From Fimbriiglobus ruber (GTDB taxonomy: Bacteria > Planctomycetota > Planctomycetia > Gemmatales > Gemmataceae): a stretch of 64,000 bases of DNA. Below the pieces are notes generated by a model, which did not search any database, was not told the origin of the DNA, and saw only the letters and a program-made list of their open reading frames with translations. The position numbers and the translations under genes are program-made. Of the stretch, positions 27,546-36,867 are shown one piece after another (position 1 is the first letter of the stretch; every line of letters starts with the position of its first letter). The DNA is taken from assembly GCF_002197845.1 (NCBI RefSeq), contig NZ_NIDE01000007.1:310001-374000 (forward strand), read 5' to 3'.

Positions 27546-29051
27546 TCACACGCCCTTGGCTTGATCGCGGACCTCGCCCTTGGGCAGGTTGGGGGTCGCT
27601 TTCAGCACGGCCATCATGTTCTTCTTGTAGACCTCGACGCCCGGCTGACCGTAGGGGTTGATGTTCGCCAGCCGGCCCTCGACGACGGTGGCCAGCATGA
27701 GCATCTGCAGGAGCTGGCCGATCGTGTGCTCGGTCAGCACCGGGAGGACGAGGTCGGCGGACGGCCTGGCCGTCTCCAGGTATCCCTGGCTCGTCCCCTG
27801 GAACGCCGCCTGGAGCAGGTCCGGGTAGCCCTTGCGGCTGATGCCGTTCAGGTCGTCCTCGTTCCGGTCCGACATGCCGACCATGATCGGCGGGTGCCGG
27901 TTCGTGCGGACGAACAGGTTGTTGACCACCTTGTCCCGCGCGCCGTCCTGGAGTTGCTGCCCGCGGCTGTGCAGGTCGCGGGAGAGCACGGTCGTCAGCG
28001 GGGTCGGCCCGCGGCCGGTCTTACCGAGCGATTCGGCCAGGAGCTGGTCGTACCACTGGCCGACCGATTCGAGCTTCTTCGTCCAGACGCCCAGCACCCG
28101 CGTCGACTTGTGGTACTCCTCGTTCATCAGGTGGTTGACGGCCGCGAACTGGAGGACCGGGTTGCGGTCGAACGGCTCCTCCAGGAACCGCTTGGTCATG
28201 GCCGCGGCCCCGAGCAGGATCGCCCGGATGTCCAGCCCGACGATGGCCGCCGGCAGCAGGCCGGCCGCCGTGAACACGCTGAACCGCCCGCCGACGTCGT
28301 CCGGGACGGTGAGGATGTCGTCGTCCGTGTGCCCTTCGGCCCGGGCGAGGTCGCGGAGCTTGCCCTTCGGCCCGGTGACGGGGACGATCATCTGGCGGAG
28401 CAGCGGCGACTTCGGCCCGTAGTACTTGGCCGCCTCCGCCCGGACGGCCCGGTACGCGGCGGCCGTCTCCAGCGTCCCCCCGGACTTGCTGGCGACCACG
28501 ATGCCCCACCGCTCCGCCGGCAGGTCGGGCTCGACGCAGGTGTTCTCCAACAACTCGAGCAGGTCCTGCAACGAGTCGTTGTCGAAGTTGTTCCCCTCGA
28601 AGTAGAGCCGCGGCTTGCCCATCCGCATCTTCGGGGGCAGCTCGTTGTGGTACGTGTGGCAGAGCGCGTCGAACAGCGCGCGGGCGCCGAGGTAGCTCCC
28701 GCCGATGCCGAGGACCACCACCCGGTCGCAGTTCTCCCGCAGGCGGGCGGAGATCCGGTTGATCTTGCCGAGTTCGCTCGCGTCCCCCTTGCGGCGGAGC
28801 TGGTCGAGCATCTTCTGCGGCAGGTCGATGAACCCGGGCTGAAGCGGCAGGAGCTTGGCCGGCGGGTTCTGCAGCTCGCGCTCGGCCGCGACTTGCCCCC
28901 GAACCGCGTTCAGGAGCGTCCGCATCGGTTCCAGCCGCTCGGGCGACAGGAAGTTCTTGGCCTGTAGCTCGGCCAACGGGGTCCACGGCTCGGGGGGAGG
29001 CGCGACGAGCCGCTTGTAGTCGTACTCGATCGATTCGTCGGGCAATTGCAT
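27546..29051 (-). CDS. pgi: Glucose-6-phosphate isomerase
   Basis: Cytoplasmic enzyme interconverting glucose 6-phosphate and fructose 6-phosphate. It has 501 residues. Signatures are VVVLGIGGSYLGARALFDAL (SIS domain phosphate site, about residue 112), WGIVVASKSGGTLETAAAYR, and the PGI signature near the end (ANINPYGQPGVEVYKKNMM). The start ATG at 29051 gives MQLPDESIEYDYKRLVAPPP, with no competing upstream start. It is divergent from a phosphoglycerate mutase 104 bases away, so two glycolytic genes share a control region, and it ends in a strong hairpin. Confidence 0.95.
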   Translation of the reverse strand: MQLPDESIEYDYKRLVAPPPEPWTPLAELQAKNFLSPERLEPMRTLLNAVRGQVAAERELQNPPAKLLPLQPGFIDLPQKMLDQLRRKGDASELGKINRISARLRENCDRVVVLGIGGSYLGARALFDALCHTYHNELPPKMRMGKPRLYFEGNNFDNDSLQDLLELLENTCVEPDLPAERWGIVVASKSGGTLETAAAYRAVRAEAAKYYGPKSPLLRQMIVPVTGPKGKLRDLARAEGHTDDDILTVPDDVGGRFSVFTAAGLLPAAIVGLDIRAILLGAAAMTKRFLEEPFDRNPVLQFAAVNHLMNEEYHKSTRVLGVWTKKLESVGQWYDQLLAESLGKTGRGPTPLTTVLSRDLHSRGQQLQDGARDKVVNNLFVRTNRHPPIMVGMSDRNEDDLNGISRKGYPDLLQAAFQGTSQGYLETARPSADLVLPVLTEHTIGQLLQMLMLATVVEGRLANINPYGQPGVEVYKKNMMAVLKATPNLPKGEVRDQAKGV

Positions 29052-29155
29052 CGGTCCGGTACTCCGCAGGCGAATTCGCGCCGCAACTCCCGTTTAAGGA
29101 GTAGATTTCGCACCAATACTGTACGTCACTGTCCGCCGGGCGTAAACTTTTCTCC
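29052..29155. promoter_or_regulatory. Shared divergent promoter region pgi / phosphoglycerate mutase
   Basis: A 104-base gap between the divergent starts of two glycolytic genes must hold both promoters. No clear -35/-10 pair or operator palindrome can be picked with confidence. The ATG at 29156 lacks a good Shine-Dalgarno sequence. Confidence 0.4.
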
Positions 29156-30361
29156 ATGAACATCCACGAATTGATCCGGGATCTGCGCGAACCTGCGCGG
29201 ACGAAAATCGTTCTCCTCGTGGCCGACGGCTTGGGCGGATTGCCTTTGAAGCCGGGCGGGAAGACGGAGCTGGAAACGGCCGCCCGGCCGAACCTCGACG
29301 CCTGCGCGCGGGAAGGGGCAATTGGGCTGAGTACGCCGGTTTTGCCGGGTATTACCCCGGGTAGCGGCCCCGGGCACCTCGCCCTATTCGGGTACGACCC
29401 CCTCGAATATCGCATCGGCCGGGGCGTTCTCGAAGCCCTGGGTATCAATTTTCCGGTCGGGGCCAAAGACGTGGCCATCCGGGGGAATTTCTGCACCCTC
29501 GGACCGGACGGCAAAATTACTGACCGCCGGGCCGGGCGGCCGACGACCGAGCGGTGTATCGAGGTCGTGAACAAGCTCCGGACGATCAAGGTTCCGGGCG
29601 TTGAAGTGTTCGTCGAACCTGTTAAAGAACACCGGTTCGTCCTGGTATTCCGTGCGGACGGGTTGGGCGGGCAGGTTAACGACACGGACCCGCAAATGGT
29701 CGGCGCGGTGCCGCTAAAAGCCGAGGGCGCGGACCCGGCGTCCGCGAAGACGGCGGCCGTGGCGAACGAGTTCATCGCCAAAACGCAAGAGGTGTTGAAG
29801 AACGAGAAGGACGCGAACGGCTGCACCCTCCGCGGGTTCGCGACCTACCCGAACATCATCACGTTCGCCGACCTGTACGGGCTGAAGCCGGCGGCCATCG
29901 CCGTCTACCCGATGTACAAGGGCCTCGCCCGGCTGGTGGGCATGGACATCCTGGACGCCGGGCAGACGCTGGCCGACCAGGTGGCCACGCTCAAGCGGGT
30001 GTGGAACGACTACGACTTCTTCTTCCTGCACTACAAGTACACGGACAGCACGGGCGAAGACGGCAACTTCCCCGAGAAGGTGAAGAAGATCGAGCAGTTC
30101 GACGCGGCCATCCCCGAGATCCGCGCGCTCAAGCCGGACGTGTTGATCGTGACCGGCGACCACAGCACGCCGAGCAAGATGAAGTCGCACTCCTGGCACC
30201 CGGTCCCGACCCTGATCGTGGCGGACACCGCTCGGACGGACGACGCGACCGAGTTCAGCGAACGGACGTGTCTCCACGGCGGCCTCGGCCAGTTCCAGGC
30301 GGTCCACCTGATGCTGCTCGCGATGGCCCACGCCGGCCGGCTCGGGAAGTACGGGGCATAA
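29156..30361 (+). CDS. apgM: 2,3-bisphosphoglycerate-independent phosphoglycerate mutase, archaeal type
   Basis: Interconverts 3- and 2-phosphoglycerate in glycolysis. The 401-residue protein belongs to the metal-dependent alkaline-phosphatase superfamily. IVLLVADGLGGLPL (about 19-32) supplies the first metal Asp, TPGSGPGHLALFGYDP the nucleophile region, HYKYTDSTGEDGNF a mid-region metal site, and VTGDHSTPSKMKSHSWHPVP the late Asp/His metal ligands. Its length fits the ApgM family. The C-terminus is followed by a long bidirectional terminator. Confidence 0.93.
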   Translation: MNIHELIRDLREPARTKIVLLVADGLGGLPLKPGGKTELETAARPNLDACAREGAIGLSTPVLPGITPGSGPGHLALFGYDPLEYRIGRGVLEALGINFPVGAKDVAIRGNFCTLGPDGKITDRRAGRPTTERCIEVVNKLRTIKVPGVEVFVEPVKEHRFVLVFRADGLGGQVNDTDPQMVGAVPLKAEGADPASAKTAAVANEFIAKTQEVLKNEKDANGCTLRGFATYPNIITFADLYGLKPAAIAVYPMYKGLARLVGMDILDAGQTLADQVATLKRVWNDYDFFFLHYKYTDSTGEDGNFPEKVKKIEQFDAAIPEIRALKPDVLIVTGDHSTPSKMKSHSWHPVPTLIVADTARTDDATEFSERTCLHGGLGQFQAVHLMLLAMAHAGRLGKYGA

Positions 30362-30380
30362 AACCAGTTAAAAATTAAAA

Positions 30381-30450
30381 GTTAAAAGTTAAAAAAGCAG
30401 AACCAAGAGCAGACTGTCTTGCTCTTGGTTCTGCTTTTTTAACTTTTAAC
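30381..30450. terminator. 31-bp perfect bidirectional terminator
   Basis: Arms 30381-30411 and 30420-30450 are perfect complements with an 8-base loop. The core is GCAGAACCAAGAGCA, flanked by A and T runs. It lies between convergent genes; the stop codon of the leftward gene (30439-30441) is inside the right arm. Confidence 0.9.
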
Positions 30451-31050
30451 TCTGAATTCAGCGGCTGCACCCATGATGCGAAGGGCCGTGGTGATCCAAC
30501 ACAGGCCACCAAAGGTCCACGCCAAGATGGGGAAGTGGTCGGGGAAGAGGCAGAAGAGGACGAAGAATGCGATCGTTTCCGTGCCCTCCATCAGACCCGC
30601 GTGGTAATAGAACGATTTGCGGCCGCGGGCCTGGGTGGTCAAATTCCGCTTGGCTGCGATGGTCGCGTAGGCCAGGAACGAGCCGCCCGTGCCGACGAAA
30701 CTGTAGATGAGGAAAGCGGCCGGCAGCACGAACGCCGGTTGACCGATCGCAAAGGCGAAGGGTACGCCGGAATAAAACAATGTGTCGAGGACGATGTCGA
30801 GGTAGCCGCCGAAGTCGGTCAACCCCATCCGCCGGGCGACCGCCCCGTCCAACCCGTCCGCCACCCGGTTCAACAAAATCAGAACCAGTGCCAAAGTGTA
30901 CTCGGCGTAAGCCAGCGCCACGCACCCGGCGACGCCGATCAGGAAGCCGCCGACGGTGACGGCGTTCGCCGACAGGCCGAGCCGGGCGAGCAGTCCGCCA
31001 AACCAGTTGAGGGGCGGGTCGATGAACCGCCGGGCACGGGCGTCGAACAT
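30439..31050 (-). CDS. CDP-alcohol phosphatidyltransferase family protein
   Basis: A membrane enzyme transferring a phosphatidyl or related group from a CDP-linked donor to an alcohol. The family motif DGxxAR(x8)Gx3Dx3D is present as DGLDGAVARRMGLTDFGGYL followed by DIVLD. Several hydrophobic segments surround it (VTVGGFLIGVAGCVALAYA, FVLPAAFLIYSFVG, ETIAFFVLFCLF). The start at 31050 (MFDARARRFIDPPLNW) is preferred over 31101 because it matches the usual short cytosolic N-terminus. The acceptor alcohol cannot be told from sequence. Confidence 0.85.
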   Translation of the reverse strand: MFDARARRFIDPPLNWFGGLLARLGLSANAVTVGGFLIGVAGCVALAYAEYTLALVLILLNRVADGLDGAVARRMGLTDFGGYLDIVLDTLFYSGVPFAFAIGQPAFVLPAAFLIYSFVGTGGSFLAYATIAAKRNLTTQARGRKSFYYHAGLMEGTETIAFFVLFCLFPDHFPILAWTFGGLCWITTALRIMGAAAEFRVKS

Positions 31051-31374
31051 GACCGATCCTGGCAGGTGAGGAAGAAAATTGAGTGCCCCGGAACGGAACA
31101 TCGTTCAGGGTACATCCGCCCGGTCCAGCGGACATCCCGTCCAGTTAACGTTTCCAGCGGGCATAGGCCGAGAAAAAACAGGAAAATTAATCGAAGTTGA
31201 TGGGGAGGAATTACAGCAAATCAGCAAGCGATGGGTCATTTCTCGGGTTGACGTGTACACTTATTCTCACTATTTTTTGCCACTAGAGAAGTCGGTTTTA
31301 CTTGCAAATTCGGTACGGGCGAAGGAAATGCAAAGGTCTGCGTTTTCTGGCCCGGCTTTCCATGGAGCGGAACT

Positions 31375-32049
31375 GTGTTCTCAATTCGGCCGGCGAAGTT
31401 GCTACCGTTCTTTCTGTTGGCAGGCATGTTCTACGCCCCCGTCGGGGCCAGAGCCGAAATCGCCCACTTGGTGCTGGACAGCGACCCGGGCGATTTCATC
31501 GGTGGCGGAAAGCATTCCGACTTAACTTATACGCCTCAAAACACCGTTACGAATTACTTTCAGGCAGAGGTCTACGGTACGTCTTCTGGGCTGCCTTCGT
31601 ACCTGAGGTTTCTTTTCTTCTTGAATACAAGTCCGGTTCCATCCGAATATGCCATGCTCGATTTTTCTACTCAACAGTTGGGAATCCCGATTGGAGTAGG
31701 GACGTACACCAATGCCGAGCGCGCACCGTTTGCCTCTCCCGGGCATCCTGGGTTGGACATTGCTTTTGAATCTCGGGAAGACAACGCCCTCACGGGTAGC
31801 TTTACGATCAACAGTCTGACCTTTTACCAGGATGCAAACAATAAGACCCAGATCGCAAACATTGACGTGGATTTTGTGCAGTATAGTCGGGGAGTACCGG
31901 GGCCAGCCCTCCACGGCCACTTCACCTTCAGTTCGTCGGCTATTTCTTCCGTTCCCGGACCTTCGGGGCTCGTATCGATGGGGATGGGGTTGACCTCTGT
32001 CGCGACGTTCCTCGGCCGCCGGTTCCGGAGCCGGGTTGGTTGTCGATAG
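31375..32049 (+). CDS. Secreted protein with PEP-CTERM-like sorting tail
   Basis: A 224-residue protein. GTG at 31375 is the only start giving a full signal peptide (AKLLPFFLLAGMFYAPVGARA, cleavage near 27). The body is beta-rich and acidic. It ends with VPGPSGLVSMGMGLTSVATF followed by LGRRFRSRVG, a PEP-CTERM-like signal: VPxP motif, hydrophobic helix, Arg-rich end. It is probably an exopolysaccharide-associated extracellular protein processed by an exosortase. Upstream, 31102-31374 shows no gene. Confidence 0.7.
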   Translation: MFSIRPAKLLPFFLLAGMFYAPVGARAEIAHLVLDSDPGDFIGGGKHSDLTYTPQNTVTNYFQAEVYGTSSGLPSYLRFLFFLNTSPVPSEYAMLDFSTQQLGIPIGVGTYTNAERAPFASPGHPGLDIAFESREDNALTGSFTINSLTFYQDANNKTQIANIDVDFVQYSRGVPGPALHGHFTFSSSAISSVPGPSGLVSMGMGLTSVATFLGRRFRSRVGCR

Positions 32050-32312
32050 CGATCGCGCCACGCGCCCACTTTCACACCGCCCGCGATTGGCCTTCGGTCA
32101 ATCGCGGGTGTGTTTCGCCGACGCAGATCTCCTCGGCTCGTGCCTTCATCGATCGAATTGGCACGCCGTGATAAGGGCCGAAAAAGGCACAGGGGAGAGC
32201 CCTGGCAAATTGGCCAGGATTTCTCGCATCTCGCATCCACACTCTCTTGACCGCTCCTCCGGCGATGGTTATACGCCTGTTTCCGCGCTCGTTCGCGGGC
32301 ACGAGGTCACGG

Positions 32313-33338
32313 ATGTCATTCCACCGCTGGGTTTCTCCACTGCTGCTAGCGACCGGGTTGGCCGGGCTGCCGGCGTGTACCTTCCACGGGCAACTGGCCA
32401 CCCCCGATACCGGCAAGGCGGGCGACGGCACGGTCGCCCAGAGCGACTCGGAGTTCGGCGTCCTGCGGCCGGGCGAGCGGGTCGCGATGCACCCGCGCGG
32501 CCCGGGCCCCGATGGCCCCTCACCCTTCGCGGCCGACCCGTCTTCGCCGCCTCCTCCCGCCCCACTCCCGGGCGGAGTCTTCGAGGCCGTCCCGGCGAGT
32601 CGGTCGACCGCGTTCACGACCCCGGCCCAGCCCGCGACACCCACGCCGCCGCCGTCGGCACCGGCTGCGGCCCCCGCGCCGCCCGATCCGCCCCTGGTCG
32701 CCGCGATCCGGGCCCACCTGGACGGCCACCCCGAGCGGGCCGTTCAATGCCTGGAGGCGCTCGACAAGCCGAACCAGGAACTCATGCTGCAGGTCATCCC
32801 CGCACTGGTGCGGATGTCGCAAATCGACGTGGCGCGGGCCAGCCCGCACGACGTCGGCATGATCGTCGGCCAACTCGAATCGACGGCCTCGTCGCTGGCC
32901 CCCCGCGCGCAACTGTACATCGAGAAGGCCTGCTTCTGCCGGGCGGCGCGGAACTTCGGCCGGTACGAACCGCTACCGGATCAGTACACGTTCAAGCCCG
33001 GCACCCTGGCCGAATTGTACGTCGAGGTGAAAAACGTCCCGTCCGAGCCGACCAGCACGCCGACCGACGGCGACGGGTACGTCACCACCCTCGTGTGCAA
33101 GCTCCGGCTCCACGATGAGACCGGCGGGGTCGTTGAATTAACCGACCGCAATCGCAAGCCCGTCCCCGTCCTGCAAGACACCAAGCGGGACTTCACCCGC
33201 AGCCCCATCCGCGACTACTTCCTGCTCTTCCGGTTCCCCGTCCCGGCGGCACCCGGCAAGTATTCGGTGGCACTCGAAGTCCTCGATCCGGCGTCCGGTC
33301 GGGCGGTCAGTAAGCCGATGATGTTCCGCGTGCAATAG
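32313..33338 (+). CDS. Putative lipoprotein, planctomycete hypothetical
   Basis: The start at 32313 follows ACGAGGT and gives MSFHRWVSPLLLATGLAGLP followed by AC, a lipobox with Cys near 22. A Pro/Ala-rich linker (about 60-125) precedes a conserved globular domain (PPLVAAIRAHLDGHPERAVQ, then LYVEVKNVPSEPTSTPTDGD, RDYFLLFRFPVPAAPGKYSV). It is probably anchored to a membrane and faces the periplasm. No enzymatic motif is seen. Confidence 0.65.
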   Translation: MSFHRWVSPLLLATGLAGLPACTFHGQLATPDTGKAGDGTVAQSDSEFGVLRPGERVAMHPRGPGPDGPSPFAADPSSPPPPAPLPGGVFEAVPASRSTAFTTPAQPATPTPPPSAPAAAPAPPDPPLVAAIRAHLDGHPERAVQCLEALDKPNQELMLQVIPALVRMSQIDVARASPHDVGMIVGQLESTASSLAPRAQLYIEKACFCRAARNFGRYEPLPDQYTFKPGTLAELYVEVKNVPSEPTSTPTDGDGYVTTLVCKLRLHDETGGVVELTDRNRKPVPVLQDTKRDFTRSPIRDYFLLFRFPVPAAPGKYSVALEVLDPASGRAVSKPMMFRVQ

Positions 33339-33343
33339 CCCTT

Positions 33344-33430
33344 CCGCCACAGATGAACACGGATGAACACGGATCAGAAAAGAATCATTCGGATTCTTGA
33401 TCCGTGTTCATCCGTGTTCATCTGTGGCGG
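33344..33430. repeat. 33-bp-arm inverted repeat between lipoprotein gene and cysC
   Basis: CCGCCACAGATGAACACGGA (start of arm 33344-33376) is perfectly complemented by 33398-33430, and the inner AAGAATC/GATTCTT extends the stem. Each arm contains GATGAACACG repeats. It acts as a strong hairpin after the lipoprotein gene and looks like a dispersed repeat. Confidence 0.8.
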
Positions 33431-33482
33431 ATTCGTATTCTGACTCGTGGTACTTTGAAATTGCTACGGGGCAAGAGTTTTC

Positions 33483-34181
33483 ATGAGCGAGATCCAACCC
33501 ACGCGAGTCTTCTACCACCCCGGGACCGTGACCCGAGAGGAGCGGGCGAAGGTTCTCCGGCAAACGGGGGCGACGCTGTGGTTCACCGGCCTGTCCGGGT
33601 CCGGGAAGTCGACTCTGGCGGTCGCCGTGGAACAGGTCCTCATTCAACGGGGTCACGCGGCCTATGTGTTAGACGGGGACAACATTCGATTCGGCCTGAA
33701 CGCCGGGCCGAAGATCCTGGCGGACACGCGGGGGTACGACGACGACCGGGCGAAACGGTTCGGACTCGGCTTCTCGGCGGCGGACCGCGAAGAGAACATC
33801 CGCCGGATCGGCGAAGTCGCCAAATTGTTCGCGGACGCCGGCCTCTTCGCGCTGGCCAGCTTCGTCAGCCCGTACCGCAAGGACCGGGACGCGGTCCGCA
33901 AAATCCACGAACAAAACAAAACCGGTGCGATCCCGTTCATCGAAGTGTTCGTCGACACCCCGATCGGGATGTGTGAACAGCGGGACCCGAAGGGGCTCTA
34001 CAAACAAGCCCGCGAAGCTGTTGCCGCCGGCAAGGGGATGGGGTTCACCGGCGTGGACGACCCCTACGAGCCGACGGTGAAGCCGGAATTGACGTTCGAC
34101 GCGTCCAGGCAGGCCGTCGAGGAAGGCGTCGCGATGGTGTTGAACTACCTCGTCCAACGCGGCCTGGTCGCCGGTGCGTGA
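33483..34181 (+). CDS. cysC: Adenylyl-sulfate kinase (APS kinase)
   Basis: Phosphorylates APS to PAPS in sulfate activation. It has 232 residues with the P-loop FTGLSGSGKSTLAVAVE (about 34-50), the APS-binding YVLDGDNIRFGLN, DREENIRRIGEVAKLFADAG, ASFVSPYRKDRDAVR, and GMGFTGVDDPYEPTVKPEL. It stands alone, not fused to a sulfate adenylyltransferase. Length and motifs are complete. Confidence 0.95.
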   Translation: MSEIQPTRVFYHPGTVTREERAKVLRQTGATLWFTGLSGSGKSTLAVAVEQVLIQRGHAAYVLDGDNIRFGLNAGPKILADTRGYDDDRAKRFGLGFSAADREENIRRIGEVAKLFADAGLFALASFVSPYRKDRDAVRKIHEQNKTGAIPFIEVFVDTPIGMCEQRDPKGLYKQAREAVAAGKGMGFTGVDDPYEPTVKPELTFDASRQAVEEGVAMVLNYLVQRGLVAGA

Positions 34182-34566
34182 TGACCGCCGGCGGCGGTCA
34201 TGTTCGTCCCGCCCGCGGGCGTACTATCTGGTACGCTCGCGGTCTGGTGCGATTGCACCAATTACGCGGCCAGTCCGCCGATAAATTCTACCCGCCTTAC
34301 TCATTTCCCCTGTGGTCGACCGCGCGCAAAAGTTTAACTAGTCCATTGCAGACGACGCATTCCATTTAACCGTCGCGGAACTTGAGAAAAACACTGTTTT
34401 CGACTGAAGTTCGCGCCCAGCCCGCGTTGACTGGGTCCGAGACCGAACGTAGAGTTGTCCCGACCGACCCGCCAAGGTCGCCCCGAAGTTGACCCCCGAC
34501 TCGCACTCGGCTGCCCCCTCGCCGGGCGCTCCTCGGGGAACAGAGTACCGTCCTTACAGGTTCCCA
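34182..34566. other. Intergenic, no gene seen
   Basis: This stretch of 385 bases after cysC has no convincing coding frame on either strand. A short weak GAACTT/AAGTTC inverted repeat lies near 34379-34412. Promoters for the next gene presumably lie here. Confidence 0.5.
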
Positions 34567-35301
34567 ATGCCGCACACGCACTCCTACTGGCGAACCGACC
34601 GCCCGGCCGAGGGGTTCTACACCACCGAATTACCGTTCGAACCGGCGCAAACGGTCCGGACGTTTTTACCGGAACAATACGAACCTCGATATCCGTACCC
34701 CTTGCTAGTGCTGTTCCACCCCCGGGGGGGCAACGAGGAACAGGTTCTGCGGCACGTCCCGCGACTGAGCCGCCGCAATTTCGTGGCGATCAGCCTCCGG
34801 GGCTCCGAAACCTTTGGCGTCCGGGCGGACGGGCGGTCGGCCTACGGGTGGGGTGCGGCCGACGACGTGGCGGATTACCTGACCCGGGCGGTCGAGCAGA
34901 CCCGGCGCACGTACCACATTCACTCGGAGCGAATTTATCTGGTCGGCGTGAACGAAGGAGCGGCGGCCGCGTACCGGGCCGCGTTCGCCCTCGGGGACCA
35001 GATCGCCGGGGTCGCGGCTCTGAACGGTGCCCTGCCCCGTCCGACGGACGGAAACCCCCTCTTCCGCCTCGACCAGGTTCGCAAGCTCCGCGTCTTCATG
35101 GCGCACGGGGCGGACAACGTCGCCCTGCCGCCCGCGTCCATCGTCCGCGACCACAAGCTCCTCTACGCAGCCGGCGCCACCGTCCTCCGCCAGACCTACG
35201 ACACGACCCACCGCGTTCACCCGGATATGCTGCGAGACTTGAATCGGTGGATCATCGGCCACGTCAACACGACGCACGAACTGCTCATCCCAGCGAAATA
35301 A
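34567..35301 (+). CDS. Alpha/beta-hydrolase (esterase/PHB-depolymerase-like), nucleophile missing
   Basis: A 244-residue cytoplasmic protein starting at MPHTHSYWRTDRPAEGFYTT. The fold is recognised by PYPLLVLFHPRGGNEEQVL (oxyanion strand) and RIYLVGVNEGAAAAYRAAF (nucleophile elbow). The elbow reads G-V-N-E-G, with Asn where Ser is expected. A late Asp/His region follows (FMAHGADNVALPPASI, RQTYDTTHRVHPDMLRD). It may be a non-catalytic or altered member. An alternative start at 34489 lacks a better ribosome site. Confidence 0.7.
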   Translation: MPHTHSYWRTDRPAEGFYTTELPFEPAQTVRTFLPEQYEPRYPYPLLVLFHPRGGNEEQVLRHVPRLSRRNFVAISLRGSETFGVRADGRSAYGWGAADDVADYLTRAVEQTRRTYHIHSERIYLVGVNEGAAAAYRAAFALGDQIAGVAALNGALPRPTDGNPLFRLDQVRKLRVFMAHGADNVALPPASIVRDHKLLYAAGATVLRQTYDTTHRVHPDMLRDLNRWIIGHVNTTHELLIPAK

Positions 35302-35305
35302 CGGT

Positions 35306-35357
35306 GGAGTCCCGGCTTTAGCCGGTCCAAACAAAGACCGGCTAAAGCCGGGACTCC
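35306..35357. terminator. 21-bp inverted repeat, bidirectional terminator
   Basis: GGAGTCCCGGCTTTAGCCGG starts arm 35306-35326, perfectly complementary to 35337-35357 with a 10-base loop. It lies between the convergent hydrolase and DUF58 genes. Confidence 0.8.
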
Positions 35358-35371
35358 AACTTTTGCCCGGT

Positions 35372-36757
35372 TTACGCGAGATGGGTCAGGAAGCCGTAAT
35401 CCGCCGGGGCGCCGGCCGCGGAGCGATCGCCGAGGGTCATCAGTTCGGCTTCGCTGTTCACGAACCGGACGTCGCGGATGCCTTCGGCCATCAGCCGACC
35501 GGCGGCCTGTGCCCGATCCTCGCTGCCGTCCTCGGCGATCCCGACCAGCACTGCGGATACCGCGAACCCCTGGCGGCGTAGCATGCCCAGCGCGAGCGAC
35601 GTTTCGACCGGGACGCGCGGCAGGATGGCGATCAGGGTGGCGTCCTTCGGCAACCGCGGGGCAACCTCGAACACCATGTCCGGGAACGTCATCCCGTCCG
35701 TCAATTCGAGCCGGGCGAGCGCCTCGCGGATGAGTTGGAACTGGTCGAACCCCCGCCGCGTGTCGACGACCACCGGCCGCAGACGGTTGTTCTGTTCGAG
35801 TAATTCAAATCGTTCCCGGGCTTCGAACCGTGTCTCGTACCCTTGTTCCGGCGGTGGCTCCTCGGCCGTTTCTAGGGCCTCGTCGCGGATACGTTCGACG
35901 GCGTCCCGGCCGTTGCTCGCCAGCCCGACTTGTTGGTTCAGCATCGAAACGGCGTACGCCAGGGAGCAGGCGGCCGTCACCGCGAGGTCCGACCGCGTCG
36001 GTTCGCCGCGCTTCGGGAAGCCGGCCTTGTGGAAGTCGACCAGGATCGTCGCGCCGGCGAGCGAGGTGGGCTCGTAGATGCGCGAGTGGAGTTCGCCGGT
36101 CCGCGCGGTCGCCCGCCAGTGGACGCGCTGGAGCGGGTCGCCGAGGACGTACGGGCGGACGCCAGCGGTCCGCGTCGGGTCTTCGTACAGGCGGTTCGCC
36201 AGGCGGATCTCGCCGATCGGCCGCTTGGACGAAAAGTTGTAGCTCGGCAGCGGCAGGATCTTCGGGTAGACCATCACATAAGCGGGCTCGGCGAGCAGCC
36301 GGTGCCGGCGGTGGAGGCCGAACACGTCGCCCGTCTCGGCCGCACACGGCCCGATCGAGTAATACCCGCGACCCTCGAACGTGAGCTTAAACTTGACCGG
36401 TTTGACCTGTTTCGGCCGCAGGAACAGCACCTGAACACGTCGCCCCTTGACGGTCACGCGGGGCTTCGGCCGGACCTCCGCGGCCGGTAGCATGTCTTCG
36501 ACCAGCACCCAGCCGATCGGGATCGACCCCTCGTTCTTGAGCCGCAGCACGACCTCGATCGAGTCCCCGACTTCCAGCGGGTCCGTCGGGCAGGTCCGCT
36601 CGGCCGACAGGTTCGTGACCCACGCGCGGGCGAGGTAGCGGCTGAGGAGGTAGACGCCGAGCAGGACGTACCCGCCGAACGCGACCAACCCGGCCTTCAG
36701 CGCGAGCGCGAGGCCGAGTAGGGCGACGATGATGAATAGCCAGCGCCAGGATCGCAT
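35372..36757 (-). CDS. DUF58 domain protein
   Basis: Usually paired with MoxR ATPases in membrane-protein or extracellular-enzyme assembly systems. It has 461 residues. Two N-terminal hydrophobic segments (WLFIIVALLGLALALKAGLV, AFGGYVLLGVYLLSRYLA) are followed by a beta domain. The DUF58 hallmark is GVRPYVLGDPLQRVHWRATA, and a VWA-like C-terminal region follows (VVVDTRRGFDQFQLIREALA). The partner MoxR gene is upstream on the same strand, but an Rpn-like gene sits between them. Confidence 0.85.
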   Translation of the reverse strand: MRSWRWLFIIVALLGLALALKAGLVAFGGYVLLGVYLLSRYLARAWVTNLSAERTCPTDPLEVGDSIEVVLRLKNEGSIPIGWVLVEDMLPAAEVRPKPRVTVKGRRVQVLFLRPKQVKPVKFKLTFEGRGYYSIGPCAAETGDVFGLHRRHRLLAEPAYVMVYPKILPLPSYNFSSKRPIGEIRLANRLYEDPTRTAGVRPYVLGDPLQRVHWRATARTGELHSRIYEPTSLAGATILVDFHKAGFPKRGEPTRSDLAVTAACSLAYAVSMLNQQVGLASNGRDAVERIRDEALETAEEPPPEQGYETRFEARERFELLEQNNRLRPVVVDTRRGFDQFQLIREALARLELTDGMTFPDMVFEVAPRLPKDATLIAILPRVPVETSLALGMLRRQGFAVSAVLVGIAEDGSEDRAQAAGRLMAEGIRDVRFVNSEAELMTLGDRSAAGAPADYGFLTHLA

Positions 36758-36867
36758 CGGCGGGGGTGACTCCGGAAACGATGGCGCGAGATGTGGGTGA
36801 CACGGGACCGACCCACAGTTTTTACTGTCGGCAGTACGGTGTCCGAATACTCCGTCGATAGTCGCAG

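Noticed and set aside
31079-31525. Plus-strand ORF upstream of the PEP-CTERM-like gene
   Set aside because: It overlaps the signal peptide of the better-supported gene in another frame and has no recognisable content.
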